DNA from: Deltaproteobacteria bacterium
GTDB lineage: Bacteria; Desulfobacterota; JADFXK01
NCBI GenBank assembly: GCA_015233285.1
Contig: JADFYA010000061.1
Location: forward strand, 1-12,817
DNA length: 12,817 bases
Direction: 5' to 3'
Shown: in pieces, positions 1-7,140 of the stretch
Layout: each line of letters begins with the position of its first letter
Numbering within the stretch: the first letter of the stretch is position 1
Program-made: the position numbers and the translations under genes
The notes under the pieces: generated by a model
Told to the model about the DNA's origin: nothing
The model's input: the letters and a program-made list of their open reading frames with translations, nothing else
Database searches by the model: none

Positions 1-15
1 TAACATGCCGTATTT

Positions 16-59
16 CCCAGGGCACTGCCCTGGGCTAACCTAGAGCGCCCCGTTGGGGC
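16..59. repeat. Pair of small hairpins, probable dispersed intergenic repeat
   Basis: Two adjacent perfect inverted repeats are visible. The first has an 8-bp stem CCCAGGGC / GCCCTGGG at 16-23 and 27-34 with a 3-base loop. The second has a 5-bp stem GCCCC / GGGGC at 47-51 and 55-59, also with a 3-base loop. A T-run does not follow either stem, so they do not look like intrinsic terminators. The layout of two GC-rich hairpins joined by a short AT-richer link in a non-coding edge next to a broken gene suggests a dispersed intergenic repeat. Copy number cannot be judged from this window. Confidence 0.45.
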
Positions 60-137
60 TTAATCGGAATGGTCTATTTTAAAAAAAATTAGCTCGTTTG
101 TCCGCACCCTTAAGTCAATGACATTGGCCTTCGACTC

Positions 138-483
138 ATGACTTCTCAACCCATGACTAGCTTCGGCATATTTTAGATGAGATTCATTACCTTGCAAGCC
201 AGGCAACAAGGTTGAACGAAGAGGTGTTCGTGTTTGATGAGACACTGAAAAGGGCTTTTGTCCGTAGCCTGGAAATAATAGGGGAAGCCGCAAGAAGCTC
301 CCTCAGGAGTTCCGGACGGATTATCCAGACATCCCTTGGCAACGAATGGCGGGAATGCGTAATAGAATGATTCATGAATATTTCGGAATCGACTATGGTA
401 TCGTGTGGGATGTTGTCATCAATGAGATACCGTTGCTTGGACAACAGATTGAGCAAATCCTGGCAACTTCCGGCGAGGAATAG
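138..483 (+). pseudogene. Broken HepT-like (DUF86, HEPN) toxin gene
   Basis: Two plus-strand frames together spell one HepT/DUF86 protein. The first frame reads LRHILDEIHYL from 161 and later RSLEIIGEAA up to about 292. The second starts at 292 with KKLPQEF and runs to the TAG at 481-483. The frames join if one A is missing in the run at 291-296 (GCAAGAAG where GCAAAGAAG would be expected). The first frame is also interrupted by TAG at 158-160, just where family members usually have a tyrosine (HDYLRHILDE), so there is a nonsense change as well. The HEPN RNase signature RX4HXY survives downstream of the frameshift (Arg codon 358-360, His 373-375, Tyr 379-381). HepT proteins normally form toxin-antitoxin pairs with an MNT nucleotidyltransferase; no recognisable MNT partner is seen in bases 1-137. 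The 5' end given here is approximate. Decayed status is well supported; exact subfamily is not. Confidence 0.75.
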
Positions 484-556
484 CCAATTCGGAATGAGCA
501 TTATAACGTGTCAACTACAATAATTAGATCAACACAACAGGAAATTCAACCAATCC

Positions 557-1363
557 ATGAAGATCACCAAAGGCATTATCCCCGCGGCCGGATTAGGCAC
601 CAGGATGCAGCCCGTTACGGGAGGCCGGCCAAAGGAGTTGTGGCCGCTCGGCGGTAAGCCGATGATTCAATGGGCGGTGGAAATGCACGCCTTGTCCGGC
701 ATAACGGACATCTCCATCATTGTCAGCCCCAGCAAGGAAGAAATAGTCTTATTTCTCACCCACCTCAAAAAACACCCCCCAGACCGGTTGTGGGACCTGG
801 TGAAGCTGACCTTTTTTTATCAGGCCCAGCCCCGCGGTGTGGCCGACGCAGTCAGCCTGGTCAGGGATCACATTGGCGCAGAATCCTTTGCCTTGACTAT
901 GCCCGACCTGGTCTCGTTCGGGGCGGAACCATTCCTGGCCCAATTACTGCCGCATTTTTTTTATTATGATACCGATGTCATCGGAATGACGATTTTGACC
1001 GGGGCCAAGGCGGCCGGGTTCGGCAATGTCGGCCGGCTTCAAGTGGAACCGCTATCCCCTCGGGTCTATCGGGTAACTCACTTATCGGACAAGCAACCCG
1101 GTTTTATCACCATAGATGGTCCCGGTCCTATCTTCAAAGGATTCGGGGGTGGTATTTATCATTCCGGATATTTCGACTTAATTGAGAAGTTTCGGTATGC
1201 TGGGCCCGGTGAACTGGATGACGTCCCGATCCATCAGGATCTAATTAAAACCGTGGGCTTGAATGGAGTCATGGTCAATGGGGAAGTGTTCGACACGGGC
1301 AATGTAAATGGATACCGGTCAGCCGTCAACTATTTGGAATCAATGGGACGGTCTCAGGTATAG
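557..1363 (+). CDS. GalU-type sugar-phosphate nucleotidyltransferase
   Basis: A 268-residue protein of the NTP_transferase fold, closest in appearance to UTP-glucose-1-phosphate uridylyltransferase (GalU). These cytoplasmic enzymes couple a nucleoside triphosphate to a sugar 1-phosphate to make NDP-sugars for polysaccharide and envelope synthesis. Visible motifs are the nucleotide-binding loop GLGTRMQP (residues 12-19), the PKE triplet (25-27), QPRGVADAV (91-99), the metal-binding MPDL aspartate (Asp117), and the C-terminal FDTGNVNGY (245-253) matching GalU's conserved aspartate-glycine segment. At 268 residues it is slightly shorter than a typical GalU (around 290), and the usual LPDD is MPDL. 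The ATG start at 557 puts the P-loop at the expected N-terminal position; the only ribosome-site candidate is AGGA near 539, rather distant. rlmH follows after 51 bases, perhaps in the same transcript. The class is certain, but the sugar and nucleotide specificity (UTP/glucose or another pair) is not readable here. Confidence 0.85.
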   Translation: MKITKGIIPAAGLGTRMQPVTGGRPKELWPLGGKPMIQWAVEMHALSGITDISIIVSPSKEEIVLFLTHLKKHPPDRLWDLVKLTFFYQAQPRGVADAVSLVRDHIGAESFALTMPDLVSFGAEPFLAQLLPHFFYYDTDVIGMTILTGAKAAGFGNVGRLQVEPLSPRVYRVTHLSDKQPGFITIDGPGPIFKGFGGGIYHSGYFDLIEKFRYAGPGELDDVPIHQDLIKTVGLNGVMVNGEVFDTGNVNGYRSAVNYLESMGRSQV

Positions 1364-1414
1364 AAAGATACTGGTCTATAAATTCGGTCTCGCCTGAGAA
1401 ACTGGGGGCAACGT

Positions 1415-1885
1415 TTGAAAATTCGTCTTATTTGGCCGGGGCGGACGCGCGAAGCCTATCTGGCCGACGGCATCAGTGACTATACGAAAAGGATCAGCCG
1501 GTTTCTGCCTGTGGAGGTGATTGAGGTTAAGGCGGCCCGGTTGTCCGGTGGTGGCGATGAGGCGGCTCAGGTTCAGGCAGAAGGGGAGAGGCTGCTCAAA
1601 GCGGCTAAGGATTGCGATTACCTGGTTATCTTGGATGAACGGGGCCGGGCGATGACCTCTCCCGAACTGGCCGGGTTTTTATCGGAGAGAGAGAGTTCCG
1701 GATGCAAAGCCCTGGCCTTTGCCGTCGGTGGGGCTTCGGGATTGGAGCCGTCGTTGCCTGGGCAGGCCAAATTTGTATTGTCTTTGTCCCGGATGACCTT
1801 GACCCATGAAATGACCCGGTTGATTTTATCTGAACAAATATACCGGGCTTTGACCATCAGGGCCGGTCTGCCATATCACAAATAA
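1415..1885 (+). CDS. rlmH: 23S rRNA (pseudouridine-1915 N3) methyltransferase RlmH
   Basis: A 156-residue SPOUT-family methyltransferase, the usual RlmH length. RlmH uses S-adenosylmethionine to methylate pseudouridine 1915 in helix 69 of 23S rRNA on assembled 70S ribosomes; it works as a dimer. Family marks are LDERG (73-77), the FAVGGASGL glycine-rich loop (102-110, family form F-x-G-G-x-x-G), and the trefoil-knot tail beginning SLSRMTLTHEMTR (from 123) and ending in GLPYHK, where family members end in YH plus a basic or aromatic residue. Translation appears to start at TTG (1415), since there is no upstream in-frame ATG with a better site and the N-terminus MKIRLIWPG matches the family; GGGGGC at 1404-1409 is the nearby ribosome-binding candidate. 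It lies 51 bases after the nucleotidyltransferase gene. Confidence 0.95.
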   Translation: MKIRLIWPGRTREAYLADGISDYTKRISRFLPVEVIEVKAARLSGGGDEAAQVQAEGERLLKAAKDCDYLVILDERGRAMTSPELAGFLSERESSGCKALAFAVGGASGLEPSLPGQAKFVLSLSRMTLTHEMTRLILSEQIYRALTIRAGLPYHK

Positions 1886-1931
1886 CTGTAAATTAACCAT
1901 ATTTCTGGTTCACTCCGGCAGGCTTTTTTGA

Positions 1932-1960
1932 TTGACAATAAACACCGGGGAGTATATAGG
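1932..1960 (+). promoter_or_regulatory. Sigma-70-type promoter for the tmcC-tmcB-like operon
   Basis: A perfect -35 box TTGACA (1932-1937) is followed by a 17-base spacer and TATAGG (1955-1960) as the -10 box (4 of 6). It lies in the rlmH-tmcC gap and would give a leader of about 80 bases before the ATG at 2045. A TATATA at 1953-1958 is an alternative -10 with shorter spacing. Confidence 0.6.
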
Positions 1961-2044
1961 AAGAGCGAGTAAAGAAGAATTCCGGACTGACTTTTGTCGG
2001 AAACGAGGCCGCTACCGTCAAAAAGAAAGGAGAGGGAGAAGAGT

Positions 2045-2710
2045 ATGAACTTTTATTCATTTGTTGAAGGTCCACTTTTATGGACCGCATTTCTGGTCTT
2101 CATTATCGGCTGTGTGATGAGGGCGGTAACATTCTATACGGAATCACGGACCAAAGACAAAGTGATCCATGAGCAGTTCAAGTGGGGTTATGTTCTTTCC
2201 ACTATTTTCCGCTGGCTGTTGCCCCTGAATGTAACCGTGAGGAAGAATCCTGTTTACTCCGTATTGACTTACACCTTTCACATCTGTCTGCTGGCCGTCC
2301 CCATTTTCCTGGCCGGGCACATCAGCCTGTGGGAGGAATCGGTTTTTGCAGTCAGTTGGCCGGCCCTGCCCCAAAACGTGGCCGACTGGATGACTCTTGC
2401 CTTCCTGGGTATTGCGGTATTTTTGTTGTTACGACGTATTTTCTCCGCGGATATCCGCCTCATCTCCACTTTTTCCGATTATTTCCTCTTGGTCGTCACG
2501 GCACTGCCTTTTCTAACGGGATACTTTGCGACCCACGGCACCTTAAATCACGTTGCCTTCTTGGGCGATAACATGATGCTGTTTCACATGTTGTCCGGAG
2601 AATTGATGTTGATCCTCATCCCCTTTACCAAACTATCCCACATTATTTTATTCTTCTTTTCCAGGGCATCTGCTGCAGTTGAGTTTGGCCGGAGAGGCTA
2701 TTCAATCTAA
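2045..2710 (+). CDS. tmcC: TmcC/NarI-like membrane cytochrome b subunit
   Basis: A 221-residue integral membrane protein of the NarI/DsrM/TmcC cytochrome b superfamily, which anchors an iron-sulfur partner and exchanges electrons with the menaquinone pool or periplasmic cytochromes. Five hydrophobic segments are visible at roughly residues 8-28, 70-92, 113-133, 143-163 and 175-204. Four histidines suit two haems b: His79 and His92 in segment 2, and His181 and His199 in segment 5. The 18-residue spacing of the last pair equals that of the haem-ligand pair in NarI (His187/His205). The ATG at 2045 is chosen because AGGAGAGG (2028-2035) lies 9 bases upstream; a TTG at 1994 would add 17 polar residues and lacks such a site. 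The TmcB-like gene follows after 49 bases, the composition of the Tmc complex of sulfate reducers. The tmcA (tetrahaem cytochrome) and tmcD genes of that complex are not next to it, so DsrM- or HdrE-like roles remain possible. Confidence 0.82.
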   Translation: MNFYSFVEGPLLWTAFLVFIIGCVMRAVTFYTESRTKDKVIHEQFKWGYVLSTIFRWLLPLNVTVRKNPVYSVLTYTFHICLLAVPIFLAGHISLWEESVFAVSWPALPQNVADWMTLAFLGIAVFLLLRRIFSADIRLISTFSDYFLLVVTALPFLTGYFATHGTLNHVAFLGDNMMLFHMLSGELMLILIPFTKLSHIILFFFSRASAAVEFGRRGYSI

Positions 2711-2759
2711 TTTTAAGAGATAATCTTGGTTTAATGAAACTCAATCAGAGGAGTTGTTC

Positions 2760-4046
2760 ATGAGCGGAGAAATAATTCCAAGAACTATAATGGAGTTTTT
2801 GACCCCTAGACTGGGCGCCCGTCTTAAGACATGGCTAAGTATTTGTGCTCATTGTGGAATGTGTGCTGATACCTGTCACTTTTATCTCGCCCACAATCGT
2901 GACCCTAAGATGATTCCCTCCTACAAAATTAGGTTCATTAACGATATTATTAAGAAATATGGCGGGGTCGACCGGGAATATCTGCAAGAGATTTACAAAA
3001 CGGTTTATTATGAGTGCAACATGTGCCGGCGATGCACTTTATATTGTCCCTTCGGCATTGATATCGCCATGATGATTTCTCTGTTGCGGGCTATGCTGTT
3101 GTCCCAAGGAATGGCTCCCCAAGGACTTCTGGCCGCCATCAATAATTACAAAGAATCCGGCAACCAGATGAACATCTCTGATGAAGAGTGGGTGGAAACA
3201 GTCCAATGGATTGAAGAGGAAATGTCGGAAGAATTGGTCGGTTTGACCGTCCCTATCGACAAGCATGGCGCCAAAATTATGTACACCGTCAACGCCCGGG
3301 AACCTAAGTTTTATCCCCAGGATATGATGGAGGTGGCCAAGATCTTTTACGTTGCCGGGGAAGACTACACCTACTGCAGCCAACCGGGCTGGGACGACAC
3401 CAACCTGGCCATGTTTGCCGGCGACGTCCAAACCGCCAGAACGATTGTCGAAAACGTCTTCAAACGGGCCGATGAACTGGGCGTGGAAAAAGTGGCCGTC
3501 ACCGAGTGTGGACATGCCTTTCGGGCCGTGAAGTACGAGGCGCCCGGGTGGCTGGGATACACTCCCAAGCAAGAGGTCGTCCATTCGGTGGAGCTGTTCC
3601 ACGACTATATCCGTGATGGACGGATTAAGCTCCGGCACAAAATTAAAGAGCCCACCACCGTGCAAGATCCCTGCAATGTCGTGCGCAACGGCGGCTTAAT
3701 GGATAAGAACCGGAGATTGGCCGAAATGCTGTCCGAAGATTTCAGGCCCATGAAATTACAAGGAAATTACAGCTACTGCTGTGGCGGTGGCGGCGGGGCC
3801 ATGCCCATGGGCGGGGAGATGAAAAAATACCGGCTCCAAAGCGGTAAAATCAAGGCCGAGCAAATCAGAGAAACCGGAGCCAAGATTATTTTTGTCCCAT
3901 GCCACAACTGTATCGACCAGATCAGAGACCTAAATAAGGAATATGACTTAGGCGTCAAAGCCATCCACTTCAAAGAGGCCATTGCGGAACTGATGGTTAT
4001 CCCGGAACATATGAAACCTAAAGAGCAGGCCGAGGATGATGAATAG
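2760..4046 (+). CDS. tmcB: TmcB-like iron-sulfur protein with ferredoxin and CCG domains
   Basis: A 428-residue cytoplasmic-side redox subunit of the HdrD/DsrK/TmcB family, partner of the cytochrome b encoded just upstream. The N-terminus holds a two-cluster ferredoxin domain: C29-x2-C32-x2-C35-x3-C39 and C86-x2-C89-x2-C92-x3-C96, enough for two [4Fe-4S] clusters. The C-terminal half has the cysteine-rich CCG architecture: TECGH (Cys250), then a complete set Cys305, Cys340-Cys341 followed by five glycines, and Cys381-x2-Cys384, the pattern that binds a special iron-sulfur cluster in heterodisulfide reductase HdrB/HdrD. The first CCG half is degenerate, keeping only isolated cysteines (206, 250). 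The start is ATG 2760, preceded by AGAGGAG (2747-2753) with 6 bases of spacing, rather than TTG 2754. The TmcB name is preferred because of the pairing with the 221-residue NarI-like subunit. DsrK or HmcF relatives are alternatives; no DsrJOP or Hmc genes are present here. Confidence 0.82.
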   Translation: MSGEIIPRTIMEFLTPRLGARLKTWLSICAHCGMCADTCHFYLAHNRDPKMIPSYKIRFINDIIKKYGGVDREYLQEIYKTVYYECNMCRRCTLYCPFGIDIAMMISLLRAMLLSQGMAPQGLLAAINNYKESGNQMNISDEEWVETVQWIEEEMSEELVGLTVPIDKHGAKIMYTVNAREPKFYPQDMMEVAKIFYVAGEDYTYCSQPGWDDTNLAMFAGDVQTARTIVENVFKRADELGVEKVAVTECGHAFRAVKYEAPGWLGYTPKQEVVHSVELFHDYIRDGRIKLRHKIKEPTTVQDPCNVVRNGGLMDKNRRLAEMLSEDFRPMKLQGNYSYCCGGGGGAMPMGGEMKKYRLQSGKIKAEQIRETGAKIIFVPCHNCIDQIRDLNKEYDLGVKAIHFKEAIAELMVIPEHMKPKEQAEDDE

Positions 4047-4189
4047 TCGAATGGCTCCTTAACTCATTCATCTAATCCAGAGAATGCAAGGAATCGGCGC
4101 CGCTTCTTTGCGTTGTGATGGAACCCTCTTGCAAACGCAAACCGCAGAGGACGCTGAGATTAAATTAGTTAGTATGATAAACATCTTAC

Positions 4190-4195
4190 TATAAT
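4190..4195 (+). promoter_or_regulatory. Perfect TATAAT -10 box, possible promoter of the membrane fusion gene
   Basis: TATAAT occurs at 4190-4195, about 126 bases before the ATG at 4321. There is no convincing -35 box at 16-18 bases upstream (the region reads AGTTAG), so this is a weak or activator-dependent promoter at best. It is the only reasonable promoter candidate in the 274-base gap. Confidence 0.3.
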
Positions 4196-4264
4196 CTTCG
4201 CGTCCTTTCTTTTTTTCTCCGGGTCTCCTGGGGGTTGCGTCTTATCTTTAGATTTGAGCGTCCA

Positions 4265-4306
4265 GTAACCAGCAACACGTAACACGCAACCCGCAACCGG
4301 TAACGA
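4265..4306 (+). repeat. Six tandem heptamers, consensus GYAACNN
   Basis: Six consecutive 7-base units fill 4265-4306 with no slip in phase: GTAACCA, GCAACAC, GTAACAC, GCAACCC, GCAACCG, GTAACGA. Every unit keeps G-pyrimidine-A-A-C and varies only at positions 6-7 apart from the C/T at position 2. The array ends 2 bases before the AGGTGAG ribosome site (4309-4315) of the gene at 4321, so it lies in that gene's leader. The rest of the gap (4047-4264) has no gene. It contains degenerate ACGCA/GCGT-rich sequence, including AGGACGC at 4148-4154 and its complement GCGTCCT at 4200-4206. Confidence 0.75.
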
Positions 4307-4320
4307 TTAGGTGAGTAGCC

Positions 4321-6030
4321 ATGTTCATTGCTGACAGCCCGTTTCTATCACTGTGCCTGCACGTTTCGCTAGTCATATTCTTGGTGGGACTGGTCTTCAA
4401 GGTGGGGACCTGGTTTCAACACCAAATAGACACCGGAGGAGAACGTTTTCCGGTCGGCGTCCGGGTGTTGGCGGCTGTTCGGGGTGGGGTAGGGGTGCTG
4501 TTCGGCCCTAAGCTGATCGATTTCGTAAAGATTTTTTTCCTGGATGTGCTCCTAAACCGGCGTGTGCTCAAAGAGGATTTCCGGCGCTGGTTGATGCACA
4601 TGCTGATCTATGTTGGATTCACCCTGCTTGTGGTAACGCATGCCTTGGGTGCGGTCATCATGCCCCGTTTTTTTCCCGGCTATGCCTCAACCATACTACC
4701 TTACATCTACCTAAGAAACCTGTTTGGCGTCGCAGCCCTGGCCGGGCTGGGCATCGCCTTATATCGGCGTAGGGCTATTCCGGGGATGCGGGTGACCACG
4801 GGTGACCAGGATCGTTATGCTCTGGCTATTCTGGCGATCATTATTATGTCCGGTTTCTTAATGGAAGCCACCAAAATAGTCTCCCATGCCCGGTACGATG
4901 ACATGGTCGCACAGTATGGGGATACCGTCACCAGTGATGAGGATAAAGAATCCCTCCGGGCTTATTGGACTGAAGAATTCGGGGTGATTTTTCCTGAATC
5001 CGGAGTGACGGCGGACGCCGCCGTGATGCGTCGCGGGGAAGAGCTGCACCAGATGAATTGTGCCGGTTGCCATTCCACACCCGACTGGGCTTTCGTGTCT
5101 TATTGGGTGGCCAAGAAGATTCGGCCCGCAGCTCTGGGGCTGACGTCAGCCGGCGCGGCTATCTGGCTGTGGTATGTTCACGTGTTGGCTTGCCTGGTCG
5201 GTCTGGCCTATTTACCCTTCAGCAAGTTCTTCCATATGGTGGCCGGCCCGGTCAGCTTGCTGGTTAACGGGATCATGGCCAAGGGGAAAACTGATCCGGC
5301 CAATGTGGCGACCAGGCGGATAATGGAACTTGATGCCTGTACCCATTGTGGAACGTGTAGCGTGAGATGTTCTGTCAATGTGATCTTTTGGGAAATGCAC
5401 ACCTTGACTATCCTGCCTTCGGAAAAACTGAAGGCGCTCAAGAGCCTGGCTTTCGACCAGCCTCTAACCCAAAGGGACTTACGGATCATTCAAGAAGGCA
5501 GTCACATTTGCACGGGTTGTCACAGATGTACCGATGTTTGCCCGGTGGGGATTAATCTCCAGGATTTGTGGCTGAGCATGAATGATTTGTTGGCCTTGAA
5601 GGGATTTCCGGAACCGGCGGTGTCGGCCAGGCAGAAGGTTGCAGCCTATTATGCCCAAAAAGATAAAGACAGGGAATTGATCGTACTCCCGGACGACGGT
5701 TTCTTCCAGCAGGAATTGTCTTCTTCAATCCAGGCTCCCACCTTTTGGTCATGTTATAGATGTCAGACATGTACCAATGCCTGCCCTGTGGTGGCCAATT
5801 GTCATGATCCGGTGGCTGAATTGGGGCTCTTGCCACACCAGATCATGCATGCCCTGGCCTTAGGGTTAAAGGATGAGGCCCTGGCCGCGGGGATGACCTG
5901 GGATTGCCTGACCTGCTATATGTGCCAGGAATACTGCCCCCAGGGGGTCCACGTGGCCGATGTGTTATACGAGTTGCGAAACATGGCCTATCGGGATTTC
6001 AGAGCCGGGTTCGCCCCCCTAAAGACGTGA
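4321..6030 (+). CDS. Membrane redox fusion: NarI-type cytochrome b, haem-c loop, four [4Fe-4S] sites
   Basis: A 569-residue protein combining several electron carriers. Residues 1-310 form a NarI-like membrane part with hydrophobic segments near 9-29, 92-114, 126-148, 166-186 and 270-310. His93/His107 and His287/His305 are likely haem b ligands, the second pair having NarI's 18-residue spacing. Between segments 4 and 5 a loop of about 80 residues carries CAGCH (Cys247, Cys250, His251), a covalent haem-c site. The positive RRR after segment 3 and NarI topology place this loop in the periplasm, where haem c is attached. The C-terminal part, predicted cytoplasmic, has four four-cysteine sites: Cys340-350 and Cys397-407 (dicluster ferredoxin), then Cys478-488 and Cys529-539 followed by PQG (HdrC-like). 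There is no CCG domain, so a separate HdrB-type or flavoprotein partner would be needed. ATG 4321 is preceded by AGGTGAG at 5 bases. It is related to QmoC, HdrC and EtfAB:menaquinone oxidoreductase-type proteins but matches none exactly, so no symbol is given. Confidence 0.85.
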   Translation: MFIADSPFLSLCLHVSLVIFLVGLVFKVGTWFQHQIDTGGERFPVGVRVLAAVRGGVGVLFGPKLIDFVKIFFLDVLLNRRVLKEDFRRWLMHMLIYVGFTLLVVTHALGAVIMPRFFPGYASTILPYIYLRNLFGVAALAGLGIALYRRRAIPGMRVTTGDQDRYALAILAIIIMSGFLMEATKIVSHARYDDMVAQYGDTVTSDEDKESLRAYWTEEFGVIFPESGVTADAAVMRRGEELHQMNCAGCHSTPDWAFVSYWVAKKIRPAALGLTSAGAAIWLWYVHVLACLVGLAYLPFSKFFHMVAGPVSLLVNGIMAKGKTDPANVATRRIMELDACTHCGTCSVRCSVNVIFWEMHTLTILPSEKLKALKSLAFDQPLTQRDLRIIQEGSHICTGCHRCTDVCPVGINLQDLWLSMNDLLALKGFPEPAVSARQKVAAYYAQKDKDRELIVLPDDGFFQQELSSSIQAPTFWSCYRCQTCTNACPVVANCHDPVAELGLLPHQIMHALALGLKDEALAAGMTWDCLTCYMCQEYCPQGVHVADVLYELRNMAYRDFRAGFAPLKT

Positions 6031-6059
6031 CGCCGGGAATCTTCAGATTTTAAAATATG

Positions 6060-6100
6060 ATCGCCTGCACCCCTGGGAGCCGCAGGCGATTTGTTTTTTA
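6060..6100. terminator. Rho-independent terminator between convergent genes
   Basis: A perfect 9-bp stem ATCGCCTGC (6060-6068) / GCAGGCGAT (6082-6090) with a 13-base loop is followed by TTGTTTTTTA. It sits 30 bases after the plus-strand membrane fusion gene. On the minus strand the stem is followed by a weaker AT-rich stretch (TCATATTTTAAAATC), so it may also end the hbd transcript. Confidence 0.85.
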
Positions 6101-6109
6101 CGTAGGGAT

Positions 6110-6970
6110 TTATTTATTGTAATCGTACCAGCCGCTGCCGGTCTTGCGGCCTAAGCGTTTGGCTCGGATCATGGTTTTGAGCAGATTGGGAGAAACCCAT
6201 TTGCCTTCTTTATTTAGTTCCTTGTAGAAGTACTCGGCGACAAAGTAGCAAATGTCGATCCCGGTCAGGTCCATAAGTTCAAAGGGGCCCATGGGGTAGT
6301 TGAGGCCGTTTTTAACTGCTTTGTCAACGTCTTCCGGGGTGGCGATGCCTTCTTCAACGATCTTGATAGCCTCGATCATGTGGGGGATCATGATCCGGTT
6401 GACGATAAACCCCGGCGAGTCCTTTTTGACTTCGACCGTCGTCTTGCCCATCTTTTGGGCCAGCGCGGTGGTGATTTCGACGGCCTCATCGGAGGTATAA
6501 TAACCCCTGATGACCTCGACCAGTTTCATTATCGGGACGGGGTTGAAAAAGTGCATCCCGCAGACTTTGTCCGGACGTTTGGTGGCCGCCGCGATTTCGG
6601 TTAGGGACATGGATGAAGTATTAGTGGCCAGGATGATTTCCGGACGGCAAATTTCGTCCAGTTCTGAAAACACCTTCTTCTTTAGATCCAGGTCTTCAAT
6701 TACGGCCTCTATGACGAAATCCGCATCGGCCAGGTCCGACATTTCCGTAGTGCCGGTCACCCGACCCATTATCTCTGTTTTTTGTTCGGCGGTCAGCTTT
6801 CCTTTTTCCACACTCTTAGACAGGAAACGGTGGATGCCCTTTATGCCGTTTTGAACAAACTTATCCTCGATATCCCTGAGGACGACCTGGCAGCCGATTT
6901 GAGCTGCGGTTAGGGCTATCCCGTGCCCCATGGTTCCTGCTCCAATAACGCCAATTTTTTTAATTTCCAT
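6110..6970 (-). CDS. hbd: 3-hydroxybutyryl-CoA (3-hydroxyacyl-CoA) dehydrogenase
   Basis: A 286-residue NAD(P)-dependent dehydrogenase that interconverts (S)-3-hydroxybutyryl-CoA and acetoacetyl-CoA, in beta-oxidation or butyrate-type metabolism; it is cytoplasmic. The Rossmann loop GAGTMG is at 10-15 with the adenosine-binding Asp33. The catalytic dyad His140 (HFFNP) and Glu152 are 12 residues apart, with Ser119 (NTSS) and Asn191 (SPGFIVNR) at the spacing known from human HAD and clostridial Hbd. The C-terminal domain contains YPMGPFELMDLTG and ends GSGWYDY, as in the family, and the length is typical of the single-domain enzyme. The start is ATG at 6968-6970 with a consensus AGGAGG 10 bases upstream (plus coordinates 6981-6986); an upstream ATG at 7003 would add 11 residues without such a site. 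It is transcribed convergently to the membrane fusion gene and stands alone. Chain-length preference cannot be read from sequence. Confidence 0.95.
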   Translation of the reverse strand: MEIKKIGVIGAGTMGHGIALTAAQIGCQVVLRDIEDKFVQNGIKGIHRFLSKSVEKGKLTAEQKTEIMGRVTGTTEMSDLADADFVIEAVIEDLDLKKKVFSELDEICRPEIILATNTSSMSLTEIAAATKRPDKVCGMHFFNPVPIMKLVEVIRGYYTSDEAVEITTALAQKMGKTTVEVKKDSPGFIVNRIMIPHMIEAIKIVEEGIATPEDVDKAVKNGLNYPMGPFELMDLTGIDICYFVAEYFYKELNKEGKWVSPNLLKTMIRAKRLGRKTGSGWYDYNK

Positions 6971-7110
6971 TTTGTTAAGCCTCCTGACTACTTTGGTTGA
7001 CAAATCTAACTAAACCGGCCACGCCTGCTGATGAGCATCTGGTGAAGATTTCTTTTTCTTATTGTCCACCATGTTTGCGGCCGTGCCCCGGTGGGACCGT
7101 GATGCGTATG

Positions 7111-7140
7111 GATATAATTTAGTCACAGTTAATATCACAA
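7111..7140 (-). promoter_or_regulatory. Possible hbd promoter in a gene-free stretch
   Basis: Between hbd and tRNA-Asn (6971-7349) no gene is visible on either strand. On the minus strand TTGTGA (plus 7135-7140) and TATATC (plus 7111-7116) are separated by 18 bases, a moderate sigma-70 match that would place the transcript start about 135 bases upstream of hbd's ATG. The same AT-rich patch gives TATAAT on the plus strand (7113-7118) but without a -35 box. The remainder of the stretch is AT-rich and shows nothing else convincing. Confidence 0.3.

Noticed and set aside
1886..1930. Possible terminator after rlmH (AACCA/TGGTT, then a T-run at 1924-1929)
   Set aside because: The 5-bp AT-rich stem is separated from the T-run by about 14 bases, which does not fit an intrinsic terminator.
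3039..3665. 208-residue minus-strand open frame
   Set aside because: It lies wholly inside the TmcB-like gene, antisense, with no family motifs; a shadow of the GC-biased coding strand.
4321..6030. Calling this gene qmoC or an EtfAB:menaquinone oxidoreductase
   Set aside because: QmoC has its FeS domain before the membrane part, and the EMO/DUF224 type carries CCG motifs; neither matches the observed order and the CXXCH loop.
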